DNA of 64,000 bases from Sthenelais limicola (taxonomy: Eukaryota; Annelida; Polychaeta; Phyllodocida; Sigalionidae): NCBI GenBank assembly GCA_942159475.1, contig OW804097.1:2583357-2647356 (forward strand), in the 5' to 3' direction. The translations under genes were made by a program, and so were the position numbers. The first letter of the stretch is position 1. Each line of letters begins with the position of its first letter. The notes beneath the pieces are model-generated. The model was not told the DNA's origin. It searched no databases and saw only the letters and a list, made by a program, of their open reading frames with translations. Shown one piece after another: positions 47,765 to 58,629 of this stretch.

Positions 47765-50043
47765 CAGGGGCGGATCCAGGATTTCCTGAAGGGGGGGGTT
47801 CAGGTCTGAGAAAAGGGCACATGTTGGGGACTGAGTGCTGAAGGCATGAAGCCCCCCAGAGGAGGGTCCGGGAGGGTTCTCATTCGGGGAATTTTTAAAA
47901 ACATACCCCTTAGATGGTGAATTCTGAGTGGATGAGCATATTTTTTTTAGTGTATGTATTTTAACTTTTTAGCTTTGGAATTGCTGCTTTACATTACAGA
48001 TGATGTCGAAATTATAATAAATATTGACAATGACATGTTAAGGCCTGTAGGGGTCACTGAGGGGGACATTTCTAGGCTGGGTGTACCTGACTGTGCAAGT
48101 GCCGAAGGCACAAGAACCACTAGGGGGGTCAGGGGGCATGCCCCCCCTGGAAAAAAATGGAATTTAAGGTGCAATTTGGGGGCATTTGGTGCATTTGGGA
48201 GCACAAAAAATGTATTTAGTCACAGATAAATAGTGAAGAGTCCATAGATATTTCTAATACTTATTTCAACAACCATGTTCACAAACTAAATCTAGGCCCA
48301 ATAGACAGAACTGAATAGATTTTAGTAATAAATACCAAACAAATTTTAAATGTGGGGTCGATAAATTCTAATGAGATATGACAAATGACAAATTTTATTA
48401 TGCGGAAAATAAGGGAATCAATAGAATTTCCAAAATTCATATATAAGTTGAAGTTTATCTTTTTTCGGGTGAAGTATAGTCCTAGACATATTTAGCAGAT
48501 GCATTTTTAATTTGAATCTTGAAAAACGCCACTATTTTTTCGGTATTTTTGTAAAAACAATTTAATTTTTTCCCAATTTAATATGCAGCATTTCCCAATA
48601 GATTTGCTTACTAAATGGGTACAACTGAGAGTACCCACAGCAAACTTTGTTTCACAAACTTATTTATTTCAGACAGCTACAACTACAGATAAGGCCAAAA
48701 AAAAATAGGTGTGTTTCCGATTTACCCCCCCTACCTAGAAAAACCTTACCCTACCTAAATTTTTTTTTACCATACCTGATTTTTCTCCATCATATCTTAC
48801 TTTTTTTGGATTTTTTGACAAAAAAAGCTCATAAAAGCAGGAAAACGGGTTTTCCTAACCTGGAACTGTCAAAAGGCACATTACCCATGTTCAAAACAAC
48901 TATTGTTATGAAAAGGTCATTTTTTTCAGTTCTTGGGAGGTTGTTTCCAAACAAAAAAAAATAACAAAAAAAAAAAAGTTACCCCCCAACCTAGTTTTCA
49001 GCCAGATAAATCGGAAACACACCTATTTTTTTTTGCCTAAACACAATGTATTTAGCCTGCACCAGGGGCGGAACTATGGTCTAAAATGAGGGGGGGTCAA
49101 AATAAAAAGGGCACATCAGTCCATCCCCCAAAAATGAGCCAGAGGGGCACAAAGGCATACAAAGGAGAGATCATCAGAAAATGTTACTTTGATATATCAA
49201 TAATTCATATCTGTTCAGTCTAATTTAGCAGAAGTTAAAGGACAACACATTGCATGATTGCTAATTGTACAAATTTGTAGACCTGCCTAATGTGCATTTT
49301 CTGAAGATCTGACTGACTAGGGGGGTAAGGGGCATGCTGCCCTGGGAAATTCAAAAATTTAAGGTGCCATTTGGAGGCATTTGGCACTTTTTGAAGCCCA
49401 AAAAGAAATTAAGACACCTTTGGTTCCTTTGTCTAAGAAATTAAGACACCTTTGGTTCCTAAAAAAGATTTTTGGCTGTTCAAAAGGGCACTTTTGGTTG
49501 TAAAAAAAGACACTTTTTGGTTGTTACACTTACAACAGAAAAGGGGCATATTGGGTTGTAAAAGAGGGCACTTTGGGCTATTCAAAACGGCACTAAGTCT
49601 TATGAAAATTTTGAGGGGGATCAGGGTGTTCCCCCCCCCCTTGCCAGTGCACTAGGCCTATATGTGTAGACAGTAGCAGTAGCCATTAATTGTTGGTTTT
49701 ATGTTGGTTTAATAATACTACGTGAAAAAATGGGCCATTTCCTCATAGAGTGCCATAGACTTTGGAATGGGAAAAAGGGCACTTTGGGGCGGAAAAAATG
49801 GCACTTTGGGGCGGGAAAAAGGGGACTTTGGGGCAGGAAAAAGGACATTTTGGGACGGAAAAACAGGGGACTTTGGGGCAGCTAAAAAGGGCACTTTTGG
49901 GCGGATAAAAAGGGCACTTTTGGGCGGATAAAAAGGGCACTTTTGGGCGGGAAAAGGGCACTTTTGGGGAGGGCAAAAAGGGCATCATGGGGCCCAAGGG
50001 GGGGGTTCGAACCCCCCGAACCCCCCCCCTGGATCCGCCCCTG
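47765..50043. mobile_element. 2279-bp hAT5-like non-autonomous element, copy 2
   Basis: Same length and same internal landmarks as the copy at 43781, each displaced by exactly 3984 bp. All translated stretches I compared are identical. The flanking duplication is different (CATTT at 47760-47764 and 50044-50048), so this is a separate insertion and not a segmental duplication of the locus. Confidence 0.92.
48693..49037. mobile_element. 345-bp PIF/Harbinger-like MITE nested in hAT copy 2
   Basis: Same position within the host element as the MITE at 44709, with the same TAA duplications. It was therefore carried as a passenger when the hAT-like element was copied. Confidence 0.82.
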
Positions 50044-50048
50044 CATTT

Positions 50049-50552
50049 GGACGGATTCAAGAGGGAACGTCTACATGTTAGACTTATATCGAAGGGAAGG
50101 ATCACTTTAATGAGATTATAAGCAATTAACTATTCATGGATCAGGAAGCTTAATTAGGAGTGAGACAATTTCTGCCGTGAGAACCAGTGCAGTCTTACAC
50201 TTGCACGTATATACTAAGTGTTGAAGGGTTTCACATAAGTCCTGCTCTCCTGCGTTACAATACAATCTCACCGACAGCCTTGTGTATGGCAATCTGGTTA
50301 AGGGACAGTGGAGAATACCAGGCCTAACGTCCAGTTAATTGAATTGTTTCTGCAGCTGGGCGAGAAAAGAGTTCAACACAGCAAGTTTGTGTGTTTGGGT
50401 TGAGAACAAAAGAAGAGGTGGAATCGATTTATTCTAGGCTATCTATACATTCAGGTACAAACTGATCCAAGAATTAACTATCCCCGATTGGATTACATCA
50501 GCTGACCACTGGCCAAAATAAAGACATTTTTAACGAAGAATTCTACAAGAGA
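50049..50552. promoter_or_regulatory. 5' flank of the RGG-protein gene
   Basis: About 500 bp between the hAT-like copy 2 and the ATG at 50553. It presumably holds the 5' UTR and promoter. I see no clear TATA box, so no site is assigned. Confidence 0.3.
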
Positions 50553-53500
50553 ATGGACAGATCGAGGAGCACGCTCAAGTCTGCCCCAGGTACTACCGCT
50601 AGTAGGGGACGAGGTGGTGCTGGAGGTGGAGGTGGACGAGGTGGTGCTGGAGGAGGAGGTGGAGGAGGACGAGGTGGTGCTGGAGGAGGGAGAGGTGGGG
50701 CTGGTGCAGGAGGAAGAGGTGGAGTGCTGAGGCAAGGTACGGTGAGGACGAGGAGTCCAGTGAAGAAGCTCCAGGTGTTGCCCTACTCAGGTAGGGTGAT
50801 TGTCAACCCTGCGTACTGGAAGAAACCCACCTGCATACGCACAGGTAAGCATTGTGTTTCTTGGCTTTATTTGTGATGTGTTCAGGGGAAATGAGTCACA
50901 AGTCGCAAAGTTGGTATTTTTCAAAGTGTTTTATTCACAGGATCTCTTTATTCAAATGGTCTGATCTTTAGAGGGTTTAGCACTTATAGGCAAATATATC
51001 CATGTAATTTCAAGACATTGTATTAAATATATCCTTCCGTTTTGAAGGCCATCATATGGAGTACATTTAGTTACTTTACTGCTAATTACCCATCCAGAAA
51101 CATTGCAAACTTATTTATATCAAAAATAGAAATATGAAACTTAAAATATAGAAATAGTTATTAGGTTATTAGTGTTTACCATCATTGGAATCAGCTTAAT
51201 CTCCTCTTTTCAAATATGGTGATATCTCAAAGACCATATTTTGCTACTTATGACTCATTTCCCTAAAACGGATCACATTTTAACATAAATCTGTATTTCA
51301 TGATAGCCTTGACAGAGGCTTCTACATCTATCCTGATGGAGAAATTCTTTCTAATGGGAATGAAGGGATCGGTAAGAAAATCAGAAAAGTACAAAATAGA
51401 ATTAAAACAAATAAATTTCAAAAAGATTTCTAAAAAAATATGTCTGACATGTCTTAGCATTGTATGGTAGGTTACTGGGAATAAAGCTTGCGATTTTTTT
51501 TTAAAAAAGAGCATTTTATTTAGAGATGGAATTAGATAATTAGATCAAATTAAAGTGGATGGCACGCACTGAAGACCTGACCAGACTTATTGTGTATGTC
51601 CCATATACAAGATGAAGAACATATCATTATTACACCCCTGTGCTGTTGCTTCCTATACCTTCAGCATTGTATGTCACACTTGGTCAAAGTGGTGCATAAA
51701 ATGTGAGTTATGTCACCCTGGGGACATACAACAAGTAGGTCCGCCCAAAACGTAAATTACTTCTTTTATTTTTAATTATTTATATTTTTTATTTATTAAT
51801 GGGGTGTAATAAATATGGAACAAAGCTCGGGTGAAGTATGTACACTTGTTAGTGACCTCGGGAGCACAGAAGATCTCGGGCTAACGCCCTCTAACTTCCC
51901 GCGCTCCCTCAGTCAATAACAAGTGTACAGACTTCCCCCTTGCTAGGTTCCATCTATTTATTATTCAATTTTGTTTAAGGCTCAAAATAGGTGTGTTTCC
52001 GATTTGACCCCCCCCCCCTTACCTAGAAAAACCTTCCCCTAGGTTTTCCTGGCCCGGAACTGTCAAAAATCACATCTCCTATGTTTAAAACATCTATGTT
52101 GCTATGAAAAAGACATTTTTTCAGTTCCTGGGAGGTGGTTTCCTAAAAAAAGATTTTAAAAAAAGTTACCATCCCCTCCTCCCTAGTTTTCAGCCAGATA
52201 AATTGGAAACACAGCTATTATTTTTTTGGCCCAATGACAAATTTAGAAGCAATTTTACACGAGTTTGCACATCCACCAGGTGGAGCCACGTGTGTAGTGA
52301 CTATATCACTTGGCATCCCTATATCATATATTCAGTTTTTTTGGTTTTATTTAAAATTCATGTTTATTCAGATATGAGCTTTCAAAGGTAAATAGTTTAA
52401 ATTTCATATTTCATGCAGCTCCCCAGGTCACCATTGCTGGCGAAGAGGTCAAATTGAATATGTATTTGTTGGGTTTAATATTAGTACTACGATATAATGT
52501 CCGTAAGAACATTTTATTTGTAATAGAACTGGTTATATAACAATAGCACACATTCAGACGTGTGAATATACACACAGACCATAGCGGTAGGTTCATGCTG
52601 TATGTATGGAAGTCTCCCATCATATCCAGTTAAACCATCTCTTGGTAATTAACTCAACAATATGAAGGACAACAAGTGTGTGGGCTGGCAATTATTCATC
52701 TATTTACATATGTTTATGGTCTATTAGATATGCATTTTTAATTAATTTCTCTATTCATTTAAAACTTTGTTTCTCTATTCAGGGCGGAAGCCATTTAAAG
52801 CTGCAGCATTCAAAGTTTGGGCTTCAGTCGTCACCGAGAAAGAGAAGAGAAAGGAAGAGAAGAAAAAGAAAGAAGAGAAGAGAAAGAAGGCAAGTGGAGA
52901 AGGGGAGGGAAATGGTGGCAAGGACAGCCCCCAGTACTATGGTATATCACGTGACCTGCTCAGGCGTCTCTCGCTGCTCTCCATAGATACAGACCATGGC
53001 ATGAGGACGTCCATCACCATGGATACAGACGTCCCCACCCTGGAGGAAGAGCAGCCTGGCGGGGAGACCAAGAAACGCTTCCCCAGTCTGGGCTCTCTGG
53101 TTGGTCTCCTTCTCTTCCAGGAACTCCACTCCCGGAAGTCAGCCAAACACGGTGACACCTCTGGACCTGTTACCATAACAACCAAACCTTTACACGTCCC
53201 TGGAGGGGTCACTCCACCATCTGCCGTCCACAGCAACCCCAAACTCCTCCACCTGCGTGGCCAGAGCCAGGCCAAGCAGTTGAGTGAGATATCAGAGGAG
53301 TTGCCCCCCACCTTCACCTCCCACCTGTCGCTAGAGGGCCAGGTGGCCACGTTTAAATGTTACCAGGACACTATAGTAGCCAGACTGAGCAAGGCACAGC
53401 CCAGACTGGCACTCTCCACCAACAGACCCAGGACTCCCACACTACCCAGTGTTACCAACCCTACCCCAGTCACTGAGGCTGACATGAGGACTGCTATAGG

Positions 53501-53660
53501 TCTCTATGGTAACCTACAGGAGGAACTGGCCGCGGGGGTCAAGGACCTGCCGGTAGCCGCCCGCACCAGGGGGCGATCACGTGACCAGTATGAGCAGTGG
53601 GCGGGAAAAGGCTATTACCGGCAGTTGGAGGAGATGTGGAAACATGGCCAGCAAAAATAA
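50553..53660 (+). CDS. Two-exon gene, RGG-rich N-terminus, unknown function
   Basis: Exon 1 is 50553-50844 with donor GTAAGC. Exon 2 is 52783-53660 with acceptor TTTCTCTATTCAG. Both borders are phase 1 and join as ...CIRTG-RKPFKAAAFKVW..., giving 389 aa. Residues about 18-60 are Gly/Arg repeats (GRGGAGGGGGRGG type), a possible RNA-binding RGG region. After the junction comes a Lys/Glu-rich probable helix or coiled coil (EKEKRKEEKKKKEEKRKKA). Next are DSPQYYGISRDLLRRLSLLS, a Pro/Thr/Ser-rich middle, and a C-terminal YEQWAGKGYYRQLEEMW. There is no signal peptide or membrane span. The matching phases and the long clean second exon argue for a real gene. I do not recognise the family. AATAAA overlaps the stop (53656) and recurs at 53744. 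Confidence 0.72.
50873..51276. mobile_element. GTGATGTG MITE, intronic copy
   Basis: 404 bp, with inverted ends starting GTGATGTGTT at the left and ending GGATCAC at the right, both followed inward by the GAGTCAYAAGTCGCAAA block. ATTT at 50869-50872 and 51277-51280 is a 4-bp target duplication. It lies 28 bp inside the first intron. The internal sequence is inverted relative to the copies at 53763 and 54668. Confidence 0.85.
51629..51957. repeat. Dispersed 330-bp repeat with internal hairpin, copy 2
   Basis: A near-identical partner of 42266-42598, again with the inverted GTACACTTGTTA / TAACAAGTGTAC arms. It is in the intron of the gene at 50553. Confidence 0.8.
51979..52231. mobile_element. 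Diverged PIF/Harbinger-like MITE, intronic
   Basis: Related to the 345-bp MITEs inside the hAT-like copies. It shares TAGGTGTGTTTCCGATTT at the left, CAGTTCCTGGGAGGT in the middle and TTTTCAGCCAGATAAAT near the right end, with an internal deletion of about 90 bp. TAA precedes the left end; no matching duplication is clear at the right. Confidence 0.75.
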
Positions 53661-53661
53661 A
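53656..53661 (+). terminator. Polyadenylation signal overlapping the stop codon
   Basis: AATAAA includes the TAA stop of the gene at 50553; a second AATAAA at 53744-53749 is at a more usual distance. The MITE at 53763 begins right after it. Confidence 0.4.
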
Positions 53662-53762
53662 CATTTAGTTTAGATTAATTATTTAGAAGAGAGGAAGGTA
53701 GGGCAGGGGGAAGCTTGGAAAACTCCGGGGGATATTTGTTATGAATAAATTATAAACAATCT

Positions 53763-54156
53763 GTGATGTGTTTCGGGAAAATGAGTCATAAGTCGCAAAA
53801 AATAGATTTTGAGATACCATTAGATTTGAAAAGATGAGATCAAGCTGATTCCAATGATAGTAATCTTATAAGTATTTCTAGATTTTAAGTTTGATATTTT
53901 CGTTTTTGAAAAAAAGGTTTCCAATATTTCTGGGGGTCAATAAACAGTAAAGTAACTAAATGTAGTCCATATGAGGACCTTTAAAACGAAAGGATATATT
54001 ACATAGATTGTCCTGAAATTTAATACATCAATTGATATAGCTATAAGTGATGAACCCTCAAAAAAGTACAACATTCCAATAATGTGATCTTGTGAAAAAA
54101 CACTTTGAAAAATATCAATTTTGCGACTTATGACTTATTTTCCTGAAACACATCAC
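53763..54156. mobile_element. GTGATGTG MITE, first downstream copy
   Basis: 394 bp. The ends GTGATGTGTTTCGGGAAAAT and the inverted CAGGAAAATAAGTCATAAG continue for about 38 bp. ATCT at 53759-53762 and 54157-54160 is the target duplication. The interior closely matches the copy at 54668. Confidence 0.9.
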
Positions 54157-54667
54157 ATCTGTTTCTTACTCAAACTGTATAACCATGATTGATATATCAT
54201 GCCACAGTCCTCTTAAGGTCCTTGTCCACTGAGCCGATTCTCATGCAATTCTGACAGAATTTAGTGGAAAAGAGTCCTCTGTGGCGGAAAATCGCATGAA
54301 AATCTGCTTAGGGGATGAGGCCCTTTAGATATTGTAGTTTGTCTTAGTCTTCTCTATTATTGTTATAACCAAACCGTTATTGTTTCAGTTTGTCATGTAT
54401 TATTGCAGCGCACACACAGGCCTGGGAATTGTATGTTTTTAACATTTGTGCAAATTGTAGATATGATAAAGAATTTATCAATCAATAAATTAATTTATAA
54501 TGGTTTCTACAATAGCATTTATTCTAAAGGCACAAGCATAAATGTACATTGTTCCTTCACATTTACCAATAAATACAAATCTCCAATAAATTTATGTCTC
54601 CATTTCCAGCAAAAGATCTCATGCAGTTGTATACAAAGCAAAGGTTGGAGTCTCTCGTTTGTTATTT

Positions 54668-55065
54668 GTAATGTGTTTCAGGAAATTGAGTCATAAGTCG
54701 CAAAAAATAGATTTTGAGATACCATTATATTCGAAAAGATGAGATCAAACCGATTCCAATGATAGTAAACAGTCTAATAATCTAATAAGTATTTTACGTT
54801 TGATATTTTCGTTTTTAAAAAAAAAGTTTCCAATAATTCTGGGGGCCAATAAACAGTAAAGTAACTAAATGTAGTCCATATGAGGACCTTTAAAACGAAA
54901 GGATATATTACATAGATTGTCCTGAAATTTAATACATCAATTGATATAGCTATAAGTGATGAACCCTAAAAAGAGTTCAACATTCCAATAATGTGATCTT
55001 GTGTAAAAACACTTTGAAAAATATCAATTTTGCGACTTATGACTCATTTTGCGGAAACACATCAC
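54668..55065. mobile_element. GTGATGTG MITE, second downstream copy
   Basis: 398 bp, starting GTAATGTGTTTCAGG and ending AAACACATCAC, flanked by ATTT at 54664-54667 and 55066-55069. It has the same orientation as the copy at 53763, with 512 bp between them. Confidence 0.9.
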
Positions 55066-55152
55066 ATTTACTCTCTTCAGACTGGATACTTCCCTTGGTG
55101 TGGGTTTATGCCACCAGGTGACGGCACTATCTATAGTGGTGCGCCCTAAGTT

Positions 55153-55183
55153 AAGATAAGATAAGATAAGATAAGATAATCTT
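55153..55183. repeat. TAAGA microsatellite, likely tail of a minus-strand retroelement
   Basis: Five or so AAGAT/TAAGA units run into ATCTTTTATTTGTC. Read on the minus strand, this is a short 3' end with a pentanucleotide tail, as LINE or SINE copies leave. The element body beyond about 55200 could not be delimited. Confidence 0.5.
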
Positions 55184-58100
55184 TTATTTGTCTAAGGAAT
55201 TAGCTGAATACATAAGAAGATGACAAATAGGTCGACATGTCTATATGAAACGAGTTTTGTTCCATTTCTACCGACAGTTACCTTTAATTTGGATAGATTT
55301 ATATCGCTTAAGACTGGAATTTGTATCTAGTATATAAGAGTTAATAAGAATGACAACAATATGAATGTACAACATTTAAAATAATGAGATATCAACAGGT
55401 AGTACTTTTATGAAATAGTTGGGGGCTTTATTTCCCTTTTTTTGTAATCCTTGAAAATTAACCGGTTTTCTTTGTTCATAAGACTTAAGATGTATACTAG
55501 GAGCCAGGATTTTGTCTAAGGTTCAAGTGATTATGATGTTTTATCATTAAATTCGAGTTTAGAACCTCAAATGGCCGTAGGAATTTTCTTGGTATGTTTT
55601 TTTAAGAACAAAAGACCATCATGCCTGTGTATACTAAGCTTATACCAAAATTTGAGCAAAAGGAGAGAATTAATTAAAATATTTGAAAAAATTGACTCCA
55701 CACATTGTATTCCTAAGTTAAGAATCGCAGAAAATAGAATTGCATCTTCCTTATGCTTACAATATTCATTCATATTACTTGAACAGGTTACAGTGATGGT
55801 AATTTATCAATAACAATGTTACAGTGTATTGGAATAGGTTACATATCAGAGATAATTATCTATAAACACTTTTACATTCGATTGATAACTCGTCGGCTAG
55901 GTCCGGGTAGGTCCCGCTAGGTCAAGTAACAGCGCCGTTTCTTATTCGAATTAAGTTTTAAAATAAATAAAATGAAAATTTACTTTTGATAAATGCTTCA
56001 TCAAGGAGGAAGGGCATATGTAAATCTCGATGTAAACATGCTCGGTGAGACGACGGATTTGTTGATAGACTGAATAAAGTTGATGATGTAAAAACAAAAA
56101 GAAAACAAAAAAAAAGTAAAGGCGCCGACCACTCAAGTAGTGGTACTTAGATTAGTGATTGAGATACACTCTAGGTGGCGCGACAGTACAAAGCGGCGCA
56201 ACTTATTCTAAACTCTGACGCACTTGTTCTGTAGCTAGAGTTCAAGGATATTGAATAAAATGCTGAATGGATGGTTATCTCACCTTTCTACCGTGTGAAC
56301 ATTTAGCTCAAGATTTATTTTGTTGCGAAATGTTGGGTATATTTTCTGTAATACTTTAAAGATATTCCTTTTCATCCATATGAATAAAGTGTTGATCATA
56401 ATGTACTGATGTGTAGGAAATGATGTCATATATATAGGCTTCTCATATCAATACATACACAGGGGGTATTCTGGAAACTGGCGACATATTTACGAAATTT
56501 AGTTGCCGTGGTTACCGTGCAAATATATCATTTTTTCAATTATCTACTGTAGATTTGTAGGCGAATCTACTTTTTTTGTAGCCCCAAAGAAAATTTGTAG
56601 AGCGTGTTTAATTCCCTCCATTTTAAAAGATTGTGGAACCACATCAATTCATCATCCCCCCCCCCTTTATTTTTCATTCTCTAGTCCTCTTGTTCCCATT
56701 ATCTTTCTCGCACCTCTCTTTCTCTCTTCCTTTCTTTCTCCATCTTTCTCCATTCTTCCTCTCACCTCTCCTTTTTGCGCCTCCTCTTTCTTATTTTCTT
56801 TCTCTTTTTGTTTTGTTGTAAAGCAATGGATGGTTTAGTTGACCATAAGCAATTAAACATAGACCACAGTAATACATCGAATTACTAACTTCTTCTGATT
56901 CTTATAAGGACCTCGACGATTTTTTCCTTTTTGATTATATATTTACTGGCTTTGATTAGTGCCGATATATCGGCGAAGAATTTGTTCCACTTGTCACAAT
57001 CTTCTTCATTGACCGAGTTAAATTATATCTGTTTTGATTCATTATTATCGTTACATTGGACCTTTCTTTCTCTTTCCGTATGTCTCATCTCTGGTCGGTC
57101 TCTCTTCGCTTCTCACTCACAAACATACACACACATTGTGTCCATTAACATTGTAGCAAATATTGCTTTAGCTCTAAATTCGTTATATTGCAATAGGTAG
57201 TTATATGACATTGTTGTTTCCCAATACAATGAAGTTAATAAATAAATATCTATAACTTTATAACTTAATATATAACTTCGAAAAATGCATCTTTTCTTTT
57301 GTAAATGAAATAAACCCCTTCCACTATCTTCCCACAAGTACCCATATAGGCCTACACTCACTGTTGTCATTGCCAAGAAACAGAAAAAAAAGATTTAACA
57401 AATATTTTAATGCCAACACCAACTGTTTGTGATGCAACGATCTTTGATTGTCTTATTGATGGTTCCAGTACCGAAGGCGCTTGCTACCTTCTTTGCGCTT
57501 CAGGTGGCGCCACTGCACGTACTATTATTATATAGTGAGCGCACAAGTGTTTTAGTGACCGCCGCCATCGGCAGCACCGCGCCATGCTGCTGCCGGGCTT
57601 GGGTGCTTGAACTTGGTGGCTCGTGCCCTCATGTTTATACATGCTGCCGAGGACAGTGGTCGTGCCGCCGCCAACACTAGCCGTAAGTGTAGCATCAACA
57701 TGAGGCACTTTACTTACTGATTGATAGCTATTGTTCTCATGTAACTTTTGGTTGTTGTCTTATGGGCTGTGCTTGTCGATTGGTCCATCTAAGAAAAGGC
57801 CGTGTCGATTTGTTGATTTAACCCCAAGGGCAAGGCTCAAGAGCCCTAGGCTAGGGGGTGGCTACATAACTCAGTCCACTATTAATTTATGTTTTAACGA
57901 AAATGGTAGCAATTTTTCAGACAATTTGCCAATATTCCTCCCGATGGTAAACTTGGATTTTCAATCAAAACCTTCCGACACGCTCACTAGAGATCCCCAC
58001 TATTTATCAATCGCAGAACTTAGTACCGTACTGTAGTGTTAAATCGGTTGCAAGCATCGCCTTCTTTCTTGTGTTAAGTCACTTAGGAGCAGTTTCTTAT

Positions 58101-58629
58101 CTCATAATTGACCTCTCGCCGACCTACTTATTAAGACGGCAGACTTACTAATTTACATGTCGTGTAACCAGAGGCCGGGTGGAGTAAACACCACACGTGC
58201 ATGATTAATAGATCATTCAATGATTCATAGTGTATGTAGTAGCCTATCTCTTTCTCTAAGGTAATATTTCTTCCTCCCTCTCCTATTTATTTAATCTGTC
58301 CACCTTAATTAATAATTAAATAGGTGTATTACATAAACTGTACTTAGTGGTGTTTAAATATTGACATTTATTAATTTCTTATGGGTTTTTACTTCATTTT
58401 AGTAACTGACATGGCGGTTGTAGTTATTGTTTCATAGGCCTATGATGTATTAAACTAGTTTTATATTCCGATTTTATATAAATCTACTAATCCCCGTTTT
58501 TCTGTAAGGTGTGAGTGGGGCCAGTCAGGGGAAAATGTACAGCAAAAAACAGTATCTTCGAAACTTTTAAGGCCATTTAATTGACTCAAACAGAATTCAA
58601 GGCCCCATGAAAAAAAATTCCATGCCCTT
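55184..58629. other. Long stretch without a supportable gene
   Basis: The sequence is AT-rich with many short open frames and no recognisable domain. The segment 55571-55597 is an inverted exact match of 33869-33895. Positions 56640-56815 are a pyrimidine-rich low-complexity tract. Positions 57470-57690 are locally CpG-rich (for example GACCGCCGCCATCG) and could be a promoter or first exon, but no splice-supported frame emerges. Positions 57810-57880 include a short GC-rich inverted pair around AGCCCTAGGCT. Confidence 0.35.

Noticed and set aside
43970..49655. Paired plus-strand frames of 67-105 codons repeated 3984 bp apart
   Set aside because: They lie in non-coding transposon DNA, including the nested MITE, with no recognisable transposase.
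45759..50105. Minus-strand Gly/Pro/Phe-rich frames (GGSRGGVRGVRTPP type) in both hAT-like copies
   Set aside because: They read through the terminal inverted repeat and the subterminal tandem units. Such frames are translation by-products of these ends.
52937..53350. Minus-strand frame of 137 codons
   Set aside because: Antisense to exon 2 of the gene at 50553, which has the better splice and composition evidence.
57429..57708. CpG-rich open frames on both strands
   Set aside because: Short, overlapping frames without splice support or a recognisable domain. The CpG content alone does not establish a gene.
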